This document shows positions 1 through 7,628 of a DNA stretch of 64,000 bases, piece after piece. The stretch lies in assembly GCA_964646625.1 (NCBI GenBank), contig CAZYHC010000018.1, positions 1 through 64,000 of the forward strand. Reading direction: 5' to 3'. How positions within the stretch are numbered: position 1 is the first letter of the stretch; each line of letters opens with the position of its first letter. The notes beneath the pieces were generated by a model. That model did not search any database. It was given only the letters and a program-made list of their open reading frames with translations, and was not told the origin of the DNA. Source of the stretch: DAOULT01 sp964646625. GTDB taxonomy: Bacteria > Chloroflexota > Anaerolineae > CAZYHC01. The position numbers and the translations under genes are program-made.

Positions 1-236
1 TCCAGGAGATGGAGAGGACCGGGGCCAGCGAAGAGGAGATCATCGCCTTTGGCACCGGGGCGCTCCGGCGGGCGGTGATGGAGGGCGATATGTGGGATGG
101 CTCGGTCATGGCCGGCCAGTCTTCCGGCCTGACCCACGACATCGTACCCGTCAAGGTGCTCCTCGAACGCATGGTGGCCGAGGCTGAGGAAATCATCCAA
201 CGTCTGGGTCAGCTCGACGGCAGAGGACACTGCTAA
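1..236 (+). CDS. FabK-like enoyl-ACP reductase / nitronate monooxygenase family, C-terminal end (partial)
   Basis: Only the last 77 or so residues are present; the reading frame is open to the window edge, so the gene starts upstream. The segment ALRRAVMEGDMWDGSVMAGQ followed by a helix running to the stop matches the C-terminus of the FMN-dependent TIM-barrel FabK/nitronate monooxygenase family, where an EGD...GS.MAGQ stretch near the end is typical. Family members reduce enoyl-ACP with NAD(P)H or oxidise nitronates. The fabD and fabG genes just downstream favour the enoyl-ACP reductase reading. The internal ATG at position 9 is not the start. Which of the two activities it has cannot be settled from this fragment. 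Confidence 0.7.
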   Translation, partial: QEMERTGASEEEIIAFGTGALRRAVMEGDMWDGSVMAGQSSGLTHDIVPVKVLLERMVAEAEEIIQRLGQLDGRGHC

Positions 237-292
237 AATGAGCACAAATGAGGGATAAATAAAACATAAAAAATCACAAAGGAGACCGATAA

Positions 293-1429
293 ATGATCGA
301 TTTCAGCCTGACCGATGAGATGAAGGAGATGCAGGAAAGGGCGCGCCGCTTCACCCAGGCGGAGATTGAACCCATCGCCGCCGAGTGCGACCGCCAGGGG
401 GATACCCCCATGTCTGTGGTGGAACGGGCTATGGAGGCCGGTTTGATGAACCTGACCGTGCCCAAAGAGTACGGCGGTGGGGGCTACGGCGCGCTGGTCA
501 ACTGCATCGTGGGCGAAGAACTGGCTTATGGTTGCGCAGGCATTACCATTACCCTGATGGCCAATGCGTTGGCGCTCACCCCGCTCATCCTGTTTGCCAC
601 TCCAGAGCAGAAAGAGGAATTTCTAAGGCCCATGTGCGCCGAGCCCAAGCTGGCTGCTTTCTGCCTTACCGAGCCGGAGGCTGGCAGCGACGCCGCTTCC
701 ATCAAGGCCACCGCCCTGGCCGACGGTGACGATTACGTTATCAACGGGGTGAAGCGTTTCATCACCAACGGGGGTATCGCCGACCTGTACACCGTTTTCG
801 CCCTGACCGACCCGGAAAAAGGGGCGCGCGGAGCTTCGGCCATCATCGTTCCCGCCAACCTGCCGGGCGTCAGCGTCACCAAGACGGAAGATAAGCTGGG
901 ACAACGGGCCTCCAACACGGCGGAGATCACCTTCAAAGACGTGCGAGTGCCCCGGAAAAATTTGCTGTATAAAGAAGGACGGGGGTTTCGCGTGGCCCTG
1001 ACCACCCTGGATTACGCCAGGGCAGGCATCGGCGCGCTGGGCACGGGCATCGCCCGTAAAGCCCTGGACCTTTCGGTGGCCCGCGCCAAAGAGCGGGTGC
1101 AGTTTGGTGCTCCTATTATCGATCAGCAGGCCATCCAGTTCATGCTGGCTGACATGGCTATCAAGGTCGAGGCCGCCCGGCTGCTGACCTGGAAAGCGGC
1201 CTGGATGGCCGATCAGGATCAGAAGTTGAGCCTGATCTCGGCTATGGCCAAGTGCTACGCCGCCGATATCGCCATGGAGGTGACCACCGACGCCGTGCAA
1301 ATCTTCGGCGGCTACGGCTATATGCACGATTACCCCGTAGAAAAATTGATGCGTGACGCCAAACTGCTCCAGATTTACGAGGGCACGAACCAGATACAAC
1401 GCCTGGTCATCGCCCGTAATTTGCAGTGA
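293..1429 (+). CDS. acyl-CoA dehydrogenase
   Basis: A 378-aa FAD flavoenzyme of the acyl-CoA dehydrogenase family, the normal full length. It oxidises acyl-CoA to trans-2-enoyl-CoA and passes electrons to ETF. The all-alpha N-terminal domain, the central beta-domain with the flavin motif CLTEPEAGSDAAS (about residues 123-135), and the C-terminal helical domain with RVQFGAPI and FGGYGY are all present. The catalytic base is probably E363 in IYEGTNQIQR. The start has a GGAGACC ribosome site 7 bases upstream. It lies about 55 bases after the FabK-like gene, so the two may share a transcript. The exact acyl chain or branched substrate cannot be told from sequence alone. Confidence 0.95.
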   Translation: MIDFSLTDEMKEMQERARRFTQAEIEPIAAECDRQGDTPMSVVERAMEAGLMNLTVPKEYGGGGYGALVNCIVGEELAYGCAGITITLMANALALTPLILFATPEQKEEFLRPMCAEPKLAAFCLTEPEAGSDAASIKATALADGDDYVINGVKRFITNGGIADLYTVFALTDPEKGARGASAIIVPANLPGVSVTKTEDKLGQRASNTAEITFKDVRVPRKNLLYKEGRGFRVALTTLDYARAGIGALGTGIARKALDLSVARAKERVQFGAPIIDQQAIQFMLADMAIKVEAARLLTWKAAWMADQDQKLSLISAMAKCYAADIAMEVTTDAVQIFGGYGYMHDYPVEKLMRDAKLLQIYEGTNQIQRLVIARNLQ

Positions 1430-1466
1430 TTCAGTATGGATTCTTGAGAGTCTCAGGTGGTGAGAG

Positions 1467-1817
1467 ATGACTGACAGGGTTATCAGTGACTCTGAGCTGA
1501 TCTTCCTTGAGGAAGTATCTCAACTCGCTCAGGAGCTTCTGACCAGATATGAGGAGATGCAAAAGCTCTCCCAGGATTTGCGTGAGTTGGAGAGAAAGTA
1601 TGGTTTTTCATCCCGCGAATTTCACGAGAGATGGGAAGCGGGCAGCCTGAGCGACAACAGCGACTTTTTCGATTGGAACGCTTTCTACAATATGTATGGT
1701 TCCGCCAGGGATCAAGCCAATCAATTGATGGAGAAACTTTATGGCCGTCTCGCCGACCGACTATCTGGAAGAGATCAAGAGGAAGGTACAACAGTGGTCG
1801 CTGACAAGGTCGTTTGA
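1467..1817 (+). CDS. small helical protein, possible TumA-type antitoxin
   Basis: A 116-aa soluble protein with no signal or membrane segment. It begins with a long charged helix (residues 10-50), then the segment YGFSSREFHERWEAG and a second part with SDFFDWNAFYNMYG. A helix, a 'tsxEF...G' loop and an acidic-Trp stretch are what I associate with the partner of TumE-type toxins, and a short TumE-like reading frame overlaps its 3' end. The last 15 residues look like a frame running through that second gene rather than a conserved tail. I do not recognise the family firmly; the antitoxin reading rests mainly on its neighbour. Confidence 0.5.
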   Translation: MTDRVISDSELIFLEEVSQLAQELLTRYEEMQKLSQDLRELERKYGFSSREFHERWEAGSLSDNSDFFDWNAFYNMYGSARDQANQLMEKLYGRLADRLSGRDQEEGTTVVADKVV

Positions 1818-1848
1818 GATTCGCCTGATATCTCAATATATTGACTAA
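1741..1848 (+). pseudogene. truncated TumE-like toxin N-terminus
   Basis: A 35-codon frame overlaps the end of the previous gene. ATG at 1741 has GGAG 7 bases upstream, and TAA falls at 1846. The peptide MAVSPTDYLEEIKRKVQQWS followed by FEIRLISQYID resembles the first strands and helix of TumE/DUF6516 toxins, which are about 100-130 aa and continue with an 'eG.lr.R..L.dG' core. Nothing of that core is present, because fabD begins 13 bases after the stop. This looks like a toxin gene cut down to its first third, leaving the antitoxin whole. The family assignment on 35 residues is tentative. Confidence 0.4.
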
Positions 1849-1860
1849 GGAGGAAATTTC

Positions 1861-2814
1861 GTGACAAAAACCGCTTTTGTCTTTCCCGGCCAGGGTTCGC
1901 AGTATGTAGGCATGGGCCGTGACCTGTATGACGCTTACGACCAGGCCCGCGCCGTCTTCGAAGAGGCTGACGCCGTGCTGGGCTTTGCGTTATCGGAACT
2001 ATGTTTTGAGGGGCCGCAGGATGTTCTGACCGATACCATCAACGCTCAGCCGGCCATCCTGACGGTGGGCATTGCCTGTCTGCGGGCCCTGGAGGCCGCG
2101 GCCGAGGCGGCCGGCGCGAGTTTGCCCTCCCCTGTTTTTACGGCGGGCCACAGTCTGGGTGAGTACAGCGCCTTTGTAGCTGCGGGGGCACTGACCTTCG
2201 CCGATGCCGTGCGCCTGACGAGGGAACGTGGCCGCCTGATGAAAGAGGCCGGCGACCGGGCGCCCGGTAGCATGGCCGCCGTCCTTAACCTGGAGGCCGC
2301 TGTCCTGGAAGAGATTTGCCGGGCAGCCTCCCAGGAAACGGGCGGCGTGGTGCAGGTAGCTAACTACAACTCGCCGGATCAGATTGCTATCTCTGGCGAT
2401 AAACCGACCCTGGAGAAGGCTATGGCTCTGGCCCAGGAACGAGGGGCGCGCCGGGTTATCCCCCTGCCGGTCAGTGCTGCTTTTCACTCGCCGCTGATAG
2501 AGCCTATCGTGGACGAATTTCGCCAGGTGGTGGAAAAGGTGTCCTTGCAGGAAGCCGCCATACCGGTGGTGGCCAACGCCAGGGCCAGACCGCTGACCAG
2601 GGTGGAAGACATCAAACAGGAAATGGTCGCCCAACTCACTGCGGCGGTACGTTGGACCGAGTCGGTGCAGTACATGATCGGTCAGGGGGTTACCCGGTTC
2701 GTGGAGATCGGGCCCAAGGATGTGTTGACCGGCCTCATTCGCCGCACGGACAAAAGCGTGGAGAGGGCTAACGTGGGGGACGTGGGGGGGGTGGAGGCTT
2801 TTCTGGAGAGCTGA
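1861..2814 (+). CDS. fabD: malonyl-CoA:ACP transacylase FabD
   Basis: A 317-aa malonyltransferase that loads malonyl groups onto acyl carrier protein for fatty-acid synthesis in the cytoplasm. The N-terminal PGQGSQYVGMG oxyanion loop, the nucleophile S98 in GHSLGEYSA, and H209 in AAFHSPL form the expected catalytic set, and length is normal. It starts at GTG with AAGGAGG 7 bases upstream; no better ATG lies nearby. It is flanked by the FabK-like gene and fabG in the same direction, a partial fab cluster without an ACP or ketosynthase gene in view. Confidence 0.97.
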   Translation: MTKTAFVFPGQGSQYVGMGRDLYDAYDQARAVFEEADAVLGFALSELCFEGPQDVLTDTINAQPAILTVGIACLRALEAAAEAAGASLPSPVFTAGHSLGEYSAFVAAGALTFADAVRLTRERGRLMKEAGDRAPGSMAAVLNLEAAVLEEICRAASQETGGVVQVANYNSPDQIAISGDKPTLEKAMALAQERGARRVIPLPVSAAFHSPLIEPIVDEFRQVVEKVSLQEAAIPVVANARARPLTRVEDIKQEMVAQLTAAVRWTESVQYMIGQGVTRFVEIGPKDVLTGLIRRTDKSVERANVGDVGGVEAFLES

Positions 2815-2831
2815 GAGCGGCGCCATAAAAT

Positions 2832-2857
2832 TCGCCTCCCTGCTTACAGAGAGGCGA
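2832..2857 (-). terminator. hairpin between fabD and the downstream minus-strand gene
   Basis: A perfect 7-bp stem TCGCCTC/GAGGCGA with a 12-base loop lies between two converging genes. On the minus strand it is followed by ATTTTATG, a weak U-tract, so it best serves the minus-strand gene; on the plus strand there is no U-tract. Confidence 0.45.
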
Positions 2858-2909
2858 GTATGAGGTTGAGCTTAGTTGGGGGGGTAAGATTGTACCGGAA
2901 ACGGTTTGC

Positions 2910-3320
2910 TTAGAGTTTCAGGCTGTACTCGTAGAGAAGCCAGGTGTCGTCCTGCTTGGTAAGTTTCAGGTAGACGCTCCCCTCTTCTCCATCTTCAGTA
3001 GTGAAGGAACCGCTAAGTTCGGCGGTGTTACCGCTGGTCGAACGCTGGTTGAAGGTCCAGCTTTGCACGGTTACACCCCCTTCCTCGAACTGAGCCTTGA
3101 AGTCAGCTATCGTCCCGATGTTGTCTTGCAACTCTGGGACCATCAGGTCATAAGCAGCCTGGTAATTGCCGTCACGCAGAGCGGCCATAAAGTTGTCGCC
3201 GGCCTGGGTTGGTGCTCCAGTGAATATGAAGCCCATCCCCACAGCTCCGACGACGATGACTACGCAAATACAGACCAGGACAATCACAACTATGGCAAGG
3301 ATCCACCATTTTCTTTGCAT
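2910..3320 (-). CDS. membrane-anchored small protein with NTF2-like (DUF4878-like) domain
   Basis: A 136-aa protein. Residues 7-34 form one strongly hydrophobic segment, a signal anchor without a lipobox cysteine. The rest, beginning with AGDNFMAALRDGNYQAAYDL, then a Trp-containing strand and a final beta-sheet, fits the NTF2-like folds of DUF4878/DUF3887 type found outside the membrane, often next to lumazine-binding-like domains. It stands alone between fabD and fabG on the opposite strand, with AGGAGGAATCTA before the start. Function is unknown; extracytoplasmic location is inferred from the N-terminal segment. Confidence 0.6.
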   Translation of the reverse strand: MQRKWWILAIVVIVLVCICVVIVVGAVGMGFIFTGAPTQAGDNFMAALRDGNYQAAYDLMVPELQDNIGTIADFKAQFEEGGVTVQSWTFNQRSTSGNTAELSGSFTTEDGEEGSVYLKLTKQDDTWLLYEYSLKL

Positions 3321-3438
3321 TAGATTCCTCCTTCTCTAAAATTTAATGGCTGGTCTCCTGATACGTACTACGATTATTTTAACATAGTTTGGGAGAAAGA
3401 TCAACAGACTCAGGGTGACTGGCAACCTTTGACTTTTT

Positions 3439-3448
3439 GTGCTATAAT
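3439..3448 (+). promoter_or_regulatory. extended -10 promoter for fabG
   Basis: TGTGCTATAAT contains a perfect -10 hexamer (3443-3448) with the TG dinucleotide of an extended -10 element. No good -35 lies 17 bases upstream, which such promoters can do without. The predicted start near 3455 leaves a leader of about 20 bases with GGGGAGG before the fabG ATG. Confidence 0.6.
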
Positions 3449-3475
3449 ATCCCTTAGCAAAACGGGGAGGGAAAA

Positions 3476-4222
3476 ATGCACCTGACGGATAAAGTAGCCG
3501 TGGTCACCGGTAGCTCCAGAGGCATCGGGCGGGCCATTGCTCTCAAGCTGGCTGGCCTGGGAGCCAGGGTGGTGGTCAACTACAACCACAGTGCCGAAGC
3601 TGCCGAACAGGTGGTAGAAGAGATAAAAGCCGCCGGCGGCGAGGCGGTAGCCATCCAGGCCGATGTCAGCCAGTTTGACGAAGCCCAGACCCTGGTCAAA
3701 GCTGCCCTAGATGCTTACGGCCACCTGGATATCCTGGTCAACAACGCCGGGATCAACCGCGATACCTTGCTCATGCGCATGAAAGAGGAAGATTGGGACC
3801 TCGTCCTGGACACCAACCTCAAGGGCGCGTTTAACTGTACCAGGGCCGTTCAGCGTACCATGATGAAACAACGCTACGGTCGCATCGTCAACATCAGCTC
3901 GGTGGTAGGGCTGACTGGCAATCCCGGGCAGGCCAACTACGCCGCCGCCAAGGCCGGTCTGGTGGGCTTCGCCAAAGCGGTAGCCAAGGAAGTGGGGTCC
4001 AGGGGGATCACCGTGAACGTTGTGGCGCCCGGCTTTATCGAGACCGACATGACGGCCGATTTGCCCCAGGAATTCAAGGATAAAGCCCTGGAGCTGACTC
4101 CTCTGGGGCGGTTCGGTATTCCTGAGGATGTGGCTGGCGCAGTGGCTTTTCTCGTCTCCGAGGAGGCCGCGTTCATCACCGGCCAGGTGTTGAGCGTAGA
4201 TGGGGGCATGGTGATGCATTAG
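3476..4222 (+). CDS. fabG: 3-oxoacyl-ACP reductase FabG
   Basis: A 248-aa short-chain dehydrogenase that reduces beta-ketoacyl-ACP with NADPH. The cofactor motif TGSSRGIG is at 11-18, NNAG at 89-92, and the catalytic residues are S142, Y155 and K159 (YAAAK). ETDMT and the C-terminal SVDGGM are typical of FabG. It has its own promoter but runs straight on into an Asp23 protein gene and nusB, so these may be cotranscribed. A broader SDR role cannot be excluded, but the neighbouring fabD makes FabG the best reading. Confidence 0.93.
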   Translation: MHLTDKVAVVTGSSRGIGRAIALKLAGLGARVVVNYNHSAEAAEQVVEEIKAAGGEAVAIQADVSQFDEAQTLVKAALDAYGHLDILVNNAGINRDTLLMRMKEEDWDLVLDTNLKGAFNCTRAVQRTMMKQRYGRIVNISSVVGLTGNPGQANYAAAKAGLVGFAKAVAKEVGSRGITVNVVAPGFIETDMTADLPQEFKDKALELTPLGRFGIPEDVAGAVAFLVSEEAAFITGQVLSVDGGMVMH

Positions 4223-4262
4223 GCCAGCTTGGAGAAGGCGCACAGGAGATACAGGTACGAGC

Positions 4263-4604
4263 ATGGAAGAAAAATTGGGAAAAGTTACCATCGCTCCGGA
4301 GGTGCTGATCACCATCGCTCGGCTGACCGCTCTTTCCACGCCGGGGGTGGCCAGGATGGGCGGCACCTGGGCTGGCAATGTAACCCGCTTTTTGGGCCGC
4401 AAAATCTCCGGCCAGGGAGTCAAGATGGAGGTTGAGGACGATTCGGTAGCCGTCGATCTGTACATCATCGTCCAGACCGATGTGAATATGCTCAACCTGG
4501 GCCGCGGCATCCAGACCGAGGTGGCGCGGGCCATCAATGATATGGTCGGTATGCACGTCAAAGAGGTCAATATTCACATCCAGGATGTGGAACCCCCTCT
4601 TTAG
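4263..4604 (+). CDS. Asp23/Gls24 family envelope-stress protein
   Basis: A 113-aa cytoplasmic protein of the Asp23/Gls24 family (DUF322). The opening GKVTIAPEVLITIARLTALS and the repeated short strands ending in VKEVNIHIQDV match the family. Members are implicated in envelope homeostasis and are often encoded beside nusB and fatty-acid genes, as here. The nusB start follows by 23 bases. No catalytic function is known. Confidence 0.88.
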   Translation: MEEKLGKVTIAPEVLITIARLTALSTPGVARMGGTWAGNVTRFLGRKISGQGVKMEVEDDSVAVDLYIIVQTDVNMLNLGRGIQTEVARAINDMVGMHVKEVNIHIQDVEPPL

Positions 4605-4627
4605 TTTATATCGGGCAGGGAGAGATC

Positions 4628-5092
4628 GTGAAAGTAAGACGCCGAGCCAGAGTGGTTGCTTTGCAAGCCCTGTTCGAGATCGATAGCGTGGATCACGATC
4701 CGGAGTCGGTCTTGCAGCAGCGCCTTGCAGATAATCTCCTCCCCTCCAAGGGAAGCCAGTTTGCCAGCCAATTGGTACAGGGGGTTATGGCCCATCGGTC
4801 TGAGTTAGATCGGCTGATCAGTAAAAAAGCTCCGGAATGGCCTATCGAGCAGATGGCCATTATTGACAGGAACATTCTGCGTATGGCTATCTTCGAGATG
4901 GCCATCGATCGCGGCACGCCGGCCAAGGTAGCCATTAACGAAGCTATCGATTTAGCCAAAATGTTTGGCAGCGACAGCTCTCATCGGTTCGTGAACGGTG
5001 TTTTAGGGGCTATCGTCAGCGAACAGCCAGAACTTCTCAAGCCTGCCCAGAAAGCTAAGACTCCACTCATCTGGAGACAGGGCCAGGGCTAA
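4628..5092 (+). CDS. nusB: transcription antitermination factor NusB
   Basis: A 154-aa all-helical protein. NusB pairs with NusE (ribosomal S10) on boxA RNA during rRNA transcription. The N-terminal RRRARVVALQALFEID and the core helix MAIDRGTPAKVAINEAIDLAKMFG match the family; the second is written here across a conserved 'N EAVELAK' region. It starts at GTG preceded by GGGAGAG. The last 20 residues (after EQPEL) are a short basic tail beyond the usual fold. It follows the Asp23 gene closely and precedes tatA by 24 bases. Confidence 0.95.
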   Translation: MKVRRRARVVALQALFEIDSVDHDPESVLQQRLADNLLPSKGSQFASQLVQGVMAHRSELDRLISKKAPEWPIEQMAIIDRNILRMAIFEMAIDRGTPAKVAINEAIDLAKMFGSDSSHRFVNGVLGAIVSEQPELLKPAQKAKTPLIWRQGQG

Positions 5093-5116
5093 AAAATAAA
5101 AAAAGAGGATGCGAAC

Positions 5117-5563
5117 ATGAACTTTTTAGGTATGGGGCCTGCTGAACTGATCCTTATTTTCATTATCGCCTTGATCGTTTTTGGTCCGGGTAAACTCCCC
5201 GAGTTGGGCCAGGCCATAGGCAAGAGCGTCAAAGACTTCAGGAAGATGTCACAGGAGTTTACGCGACAGATGAATCTGGAATCAATGGCCGCTGAACTGG
5301 AGGAACAGAGCAAGGCAAAATCGGCGGAGAAAACAAAAACAAAGCCCCCCGCACGGAAAGAGCCAGACGCTCAGGATGCCCCTGAGAGTGCGGCTGAAGA
5401 GCCAGGAACAGCAGACACGGAGGCTCCCGCCCAGGCAGCGCCAGACGCTCAGGAGGCCCCCGAGAGTGCGGCTGAGGAGCCAGGAACAGCAGACACGGAG
5501 GATCCCGCCCAGGAGGAGCCAGACGCTCAGGATGCCCCCCAAAATATGGCTGAGGGAGCGTAA
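5117..5563 (+). CDS. tatA: twin-arginine translocase subunit TatA/B with repetitive acidic tail
   Basis: A 148-aa protein. The first 20 residues form the TatA membrane helix, followed by the FGPGKLPELGQAIGKSVKDF hinge and amphipathic helix. TatA builds the Tat pore with TatC. From residue 83 on it carries two and a half copies of a 26-residue unit rich in Pro, Ala, Asp and Glu, encoded by a 78-bp tandem repeat. Such a tail is unusual in sequence, though acidic TatA tails occur. tatC follows 8 bases later, so the pair is an operon. The single TatA-like gene may serve as both TatA and TatB. Confidence 0.93.
   Translation: MNFLGMGPAELILIFIIALIVFGPGKLPELGQAIGKSVKDFRKMSQEFTRQMNLESMAAELEEQSKAKSAEKTKTKPPARKEPDAQDAPESAAEEPGTADTEAPAQAAPDAQEAPESAAEEPGTADTEDPAQEEPDAQDAPQNMAEGA
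5363..5556 (+). repeat. 78-bp tandem repeat inside tatA
   Basis: Units begin with CCAGACGCTCAGGA at 5363, at 5441 (with one change) and at 5519, exactly 78 bases apart; the third is partial. The unit length is a multiple of three, so copy-number changes keep the tatA frame and lengthen only the acidic tail. Confidence 0.9.
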
Positions 5564-5571
5564 ATCCACCA

Positions 5572-6294
5572 ATGGCTTTAGAAGAAGGCATGACCATCTT
5601 TGAGCACCTGGATGAACTGCGTTCGCGCATTATCAAGGCGTTTCTGGCTCTGATTGTGGCCACTTTGTTCAGCCTGGTTTTCACCAAACCTTTCCTGGCC
5701 TTCCTGATCTCCCCCATGGGGGATAGACAGCCGATAGCTCTGAAACCGACTGAGACCATCATCGTCTATTTCAAGGTAGCCCTGGTCTTGGGAGCGGCCT
5801 TAGCCATGCCGGTTATCATTTATCAGATTATCCGCTTCCTCGTTCCCGGCCTGACGAAGACGGAAAGACGATACCTGTACATCGTTATCCCTTTCGCCAC
5901 CCTTCTCTTCGTCACAGGGGTAGCGTTTTCTATTTTCATTACACTACCCTTTTCCATAAGATATCTACAAGGCTTTCTCAGCGATATCATCCAGCCCACC
6001 TATTCCATTGAGTATTACATTTCTTTTGTGACCGCCATGCTTTTCTGGACGGGGGTTATCTTCGAGACGCCGCTGATAGTGGCCTTTCTGGCCAGGTTAG
6101 GGGTCATCACCCCCCACATGCTGACCAGCAACCGCAAGTATGCCCTTGTCGTTATAGCCGTCATTGCGGCGGTTATTACCCCTACCCCGGACCCTTTCAA
6201 CATGATGTTGGTCATGGCTCCGCTGGTGATCTTGTATGAAGTCGGTATTTTGCTAGCCAGGGTCACTTATCAAGCACGACAGCCTGCCGGGTAG
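5572..6294 (+). CDS. tatC: Sec-independent translocase subunit TatC
   Basis: A 240-aa integral membrane protein with six hydrophobic segments, the receptor for twin-arginine signal peptides. The opening MTIFEHLDELRSRI and the later FETPL and TPTPDPFNM are hallmark TatC motifs; E and R in HLDELR bind the signal peptide. Length is normal. GGAG sits 12 bases before the ATG, within the end of tatA, so translation is probably coupled. A likely substrate, the twin-arginine binding protein at 53909, is in this window. Confidence 0.97.
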   Translation: MALEEGMTIFEHLDELRSRIIKAFLALIVATLFSLVFTKPFLAFLISPMGDRQPIALKPTETIIVYFKVALVLGAALAMPVIIYQIIRFLVPGLTKTERRYLYIVIPFATLLFVTGVAFSIFITLPFSIRYLQGFLSDIIQPTYSIEYYISFVTAMLFWTGVIFETPLIVAFLARLGVITPHMLTSNRKYALVVIAVIAAVITPTPDPFNMMLVMAPLVILYEVGILLARVTYQARQPAG

Positions 6295-6305
6295 CTGCAA
6301 GCTCA

Positions 6306-6370
6306 CACGGATTTTGGTCACGGATTCTCCGTGTAATCCGTGACATCCGTGAAAGAAATCCGTGTCAGCT
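6306..6370 (+). repeat. R2 repeat, inverted double copy
   Basis: An 'AATCCGTGA' repeat family (R2). Here a reverse copy (CACGGATTTTGGTCACGGAT) is followed by a forward copy ending in ATCCGTGTCAGC, making an imperfect inverted repeat after tatC. Other copies are at 9944, 19900 and 24923. Confidence 0.75.
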
Positions 6371-6383
6371 TCGTGCAAAAAGT

Positions 6384-6411
6384 AAGAGCGAGATGATTGC
6401 ATCTCGCTCTT
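6384..6411. terminator. bidirectional terminator between tatC and the lipoprotein gene
   Basis: A perfect 12-bp stem AAGAGCGAGATG/CATCTCGCTCTT with an ATTG loop, with an A-run on the left and TATTTG on the right. It separates converging tatC and lipoprotein genes. Confidence 0.8.
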
Positions 6412-6436
6412 ATTTGTTCGATGGCCCGTTTCACGC

Positions 6437-7576
6437 TCATTCCTGCCCGGCGGAGACGGTGCTGGTGTGGTTTTTCATTATGGCGGGCAGGTAAGCGTCC
6501 CAGCCAATGGTGGGCGTGGCCCAGGGGGTGAAGACCAGGTTAAACGTCTGGGCGTACACGTCGGGGCTCATCTGCGCGGTGGCGGTGATGAGCACTATAT
6601 CCACCGTGTCCGTCTCGTTCGTGGTGTAGGCCAATTCAATGTATTTGCATTCGTTGGTGGAATTGGCGTCGAGTTGGATGGTGTTGACGGTCGGCACCGA
6701 CCCGCCTGTGGTCTGCTCCCTGGTATAGACCTCGTAGCCCCAACTCTCTGAGGAGTTGTAAGTCAGGGTGTAGACGTGGGGGATGTCGTCGTAGTTGCAG
6801 AGCAGTTGGGTCTTGGTGAAGCGCTCGCCGGGCACGACTACCTCGCCGGCGTGAGGACTGGGAAAGCCCACCAGCGGCTTCTCGCCAGGACCCCAGTAGG
6901 CAAAGATGCGCTCCTGGAAAGGCCCGGCGCAGATGTCGCCCAGGCAGATCAGGTATTCGAAAGTGCACCCCCAGCAGGACGTGCCCCCGAAGTCGAAGAA
7001 GTAGTCTATCTGCACCTCCGGCCCCTTGAAAGGGTAGGTCAATTGGGGCCAGGTGTAGTCTGCCTGACTCCACCACACTTCCCAGTGGGCGTTTTCGCCC
7101 GACGGGTATCTGGCTTCTACTTGGGACACCAGATCGCCCCTGTATTCCAGCGGGACGGTGTACCTTTTATCGAGGGGAAAATCGCGGAAATAGAGAGCCG
7201 CCGTAGGGCTGTAGGCCCCTGTGCGCACGATCTGGCCGGTATGGGTCGGGGGTGGGTGAGGGACCTTGATGCCCAGGTAGCCGTGTTCCTGGAGGGTCGG
7301 GGAGTAGGGTATCCCTCCTCCCGGCAGTGGAGTATAGGCCCCCTCGGTGTAAAGCCATTCCGTGATGTGCATGTCCGGCACCACCCCTGCCTGAGAGCTG
7401 ACCGTCGTGGTTGGGGGCTGCATGCGTTGCTTGCTCCGTTTTACTACATCGCCCTCCTCGTCTTCGTCTATCAAGGCGTGGCCGCCCGCCGACTCGCAAC
7501 CTAGCAAGGCCGCCAGGGCTACAATCTGAAGGCATAGAAAGGCGATGCTGAGTACTACGAACCATTTGCTTTTCAC
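6437..7576 (-). CDS. predicted lipoprotein, paralogue 1 of a tandem pair
   Basis: A 379-aa exported protein. The signal peptide (residues 1-27) ends in a lipobox ALLGC, so C27 should be diacylglyceryl-modified and anchored in the membrane. The mature part is rich in beta-strands, aromatic residues and Cys, and ends close to WDAYLPAIMKNHTSTVSAGQE, a tail of the kind common in secreted Chloroflexota proteins. It shares long stretches with the protein at 8621-9730, for example the HWEVWWSQ, CLGDICAGPF and LVFTPW motifs. It lies 52 bases downstream of an lgt gene on the same strand. I recognise no enzymatic domain. Confidence 0.75.
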   Translation of the reverse strand: MKSKWFVVLSIAFLCLQIVALAALLGCESAGGHALIDEDEEGDVVKRSKQRMQPPTTTVSSQAGVVPDMHITEWLYTEGAYTPLPGGGIPYSPTLQEHGYLGIKVPHPPPTHTGQIVRTGAYSPTAALYFRDFPLDKRYTVPLEYRGDLVSQVEARYPSGENAHWEVWWSQADYTWPQLTYPFKGPEVQIDYFFDFGGTSCWGCTFEYLICLGDICAGPFQERIFAYWGPGEKPLVGFPSPHAGEVVVPGERFTKTQLLCNYDDIPHVYTLTYNSSESWGYEVYTREQTTGGSVPTVNTIQLDANSTNECKYIELAYTTNETDTVDIVLITATAQMSPDVYAQTFNLVFTPWATPTIGWDAYLPAIMKNHTSTVSAGQE

Positions 7577-7628
7577 TTGTACTCCTCCTTAATTCTTAGG
7601 CTAATAAGGCAGGCTTATATCTGTTGTT

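Noticed and set aside
623..1399. 258-codon minus-strand frame inside the acyl-CoA dehydrogenase gene
   Set aside because: Shadow of a GC-rich gene; the plus-strand protein is a clear family member over its full length.
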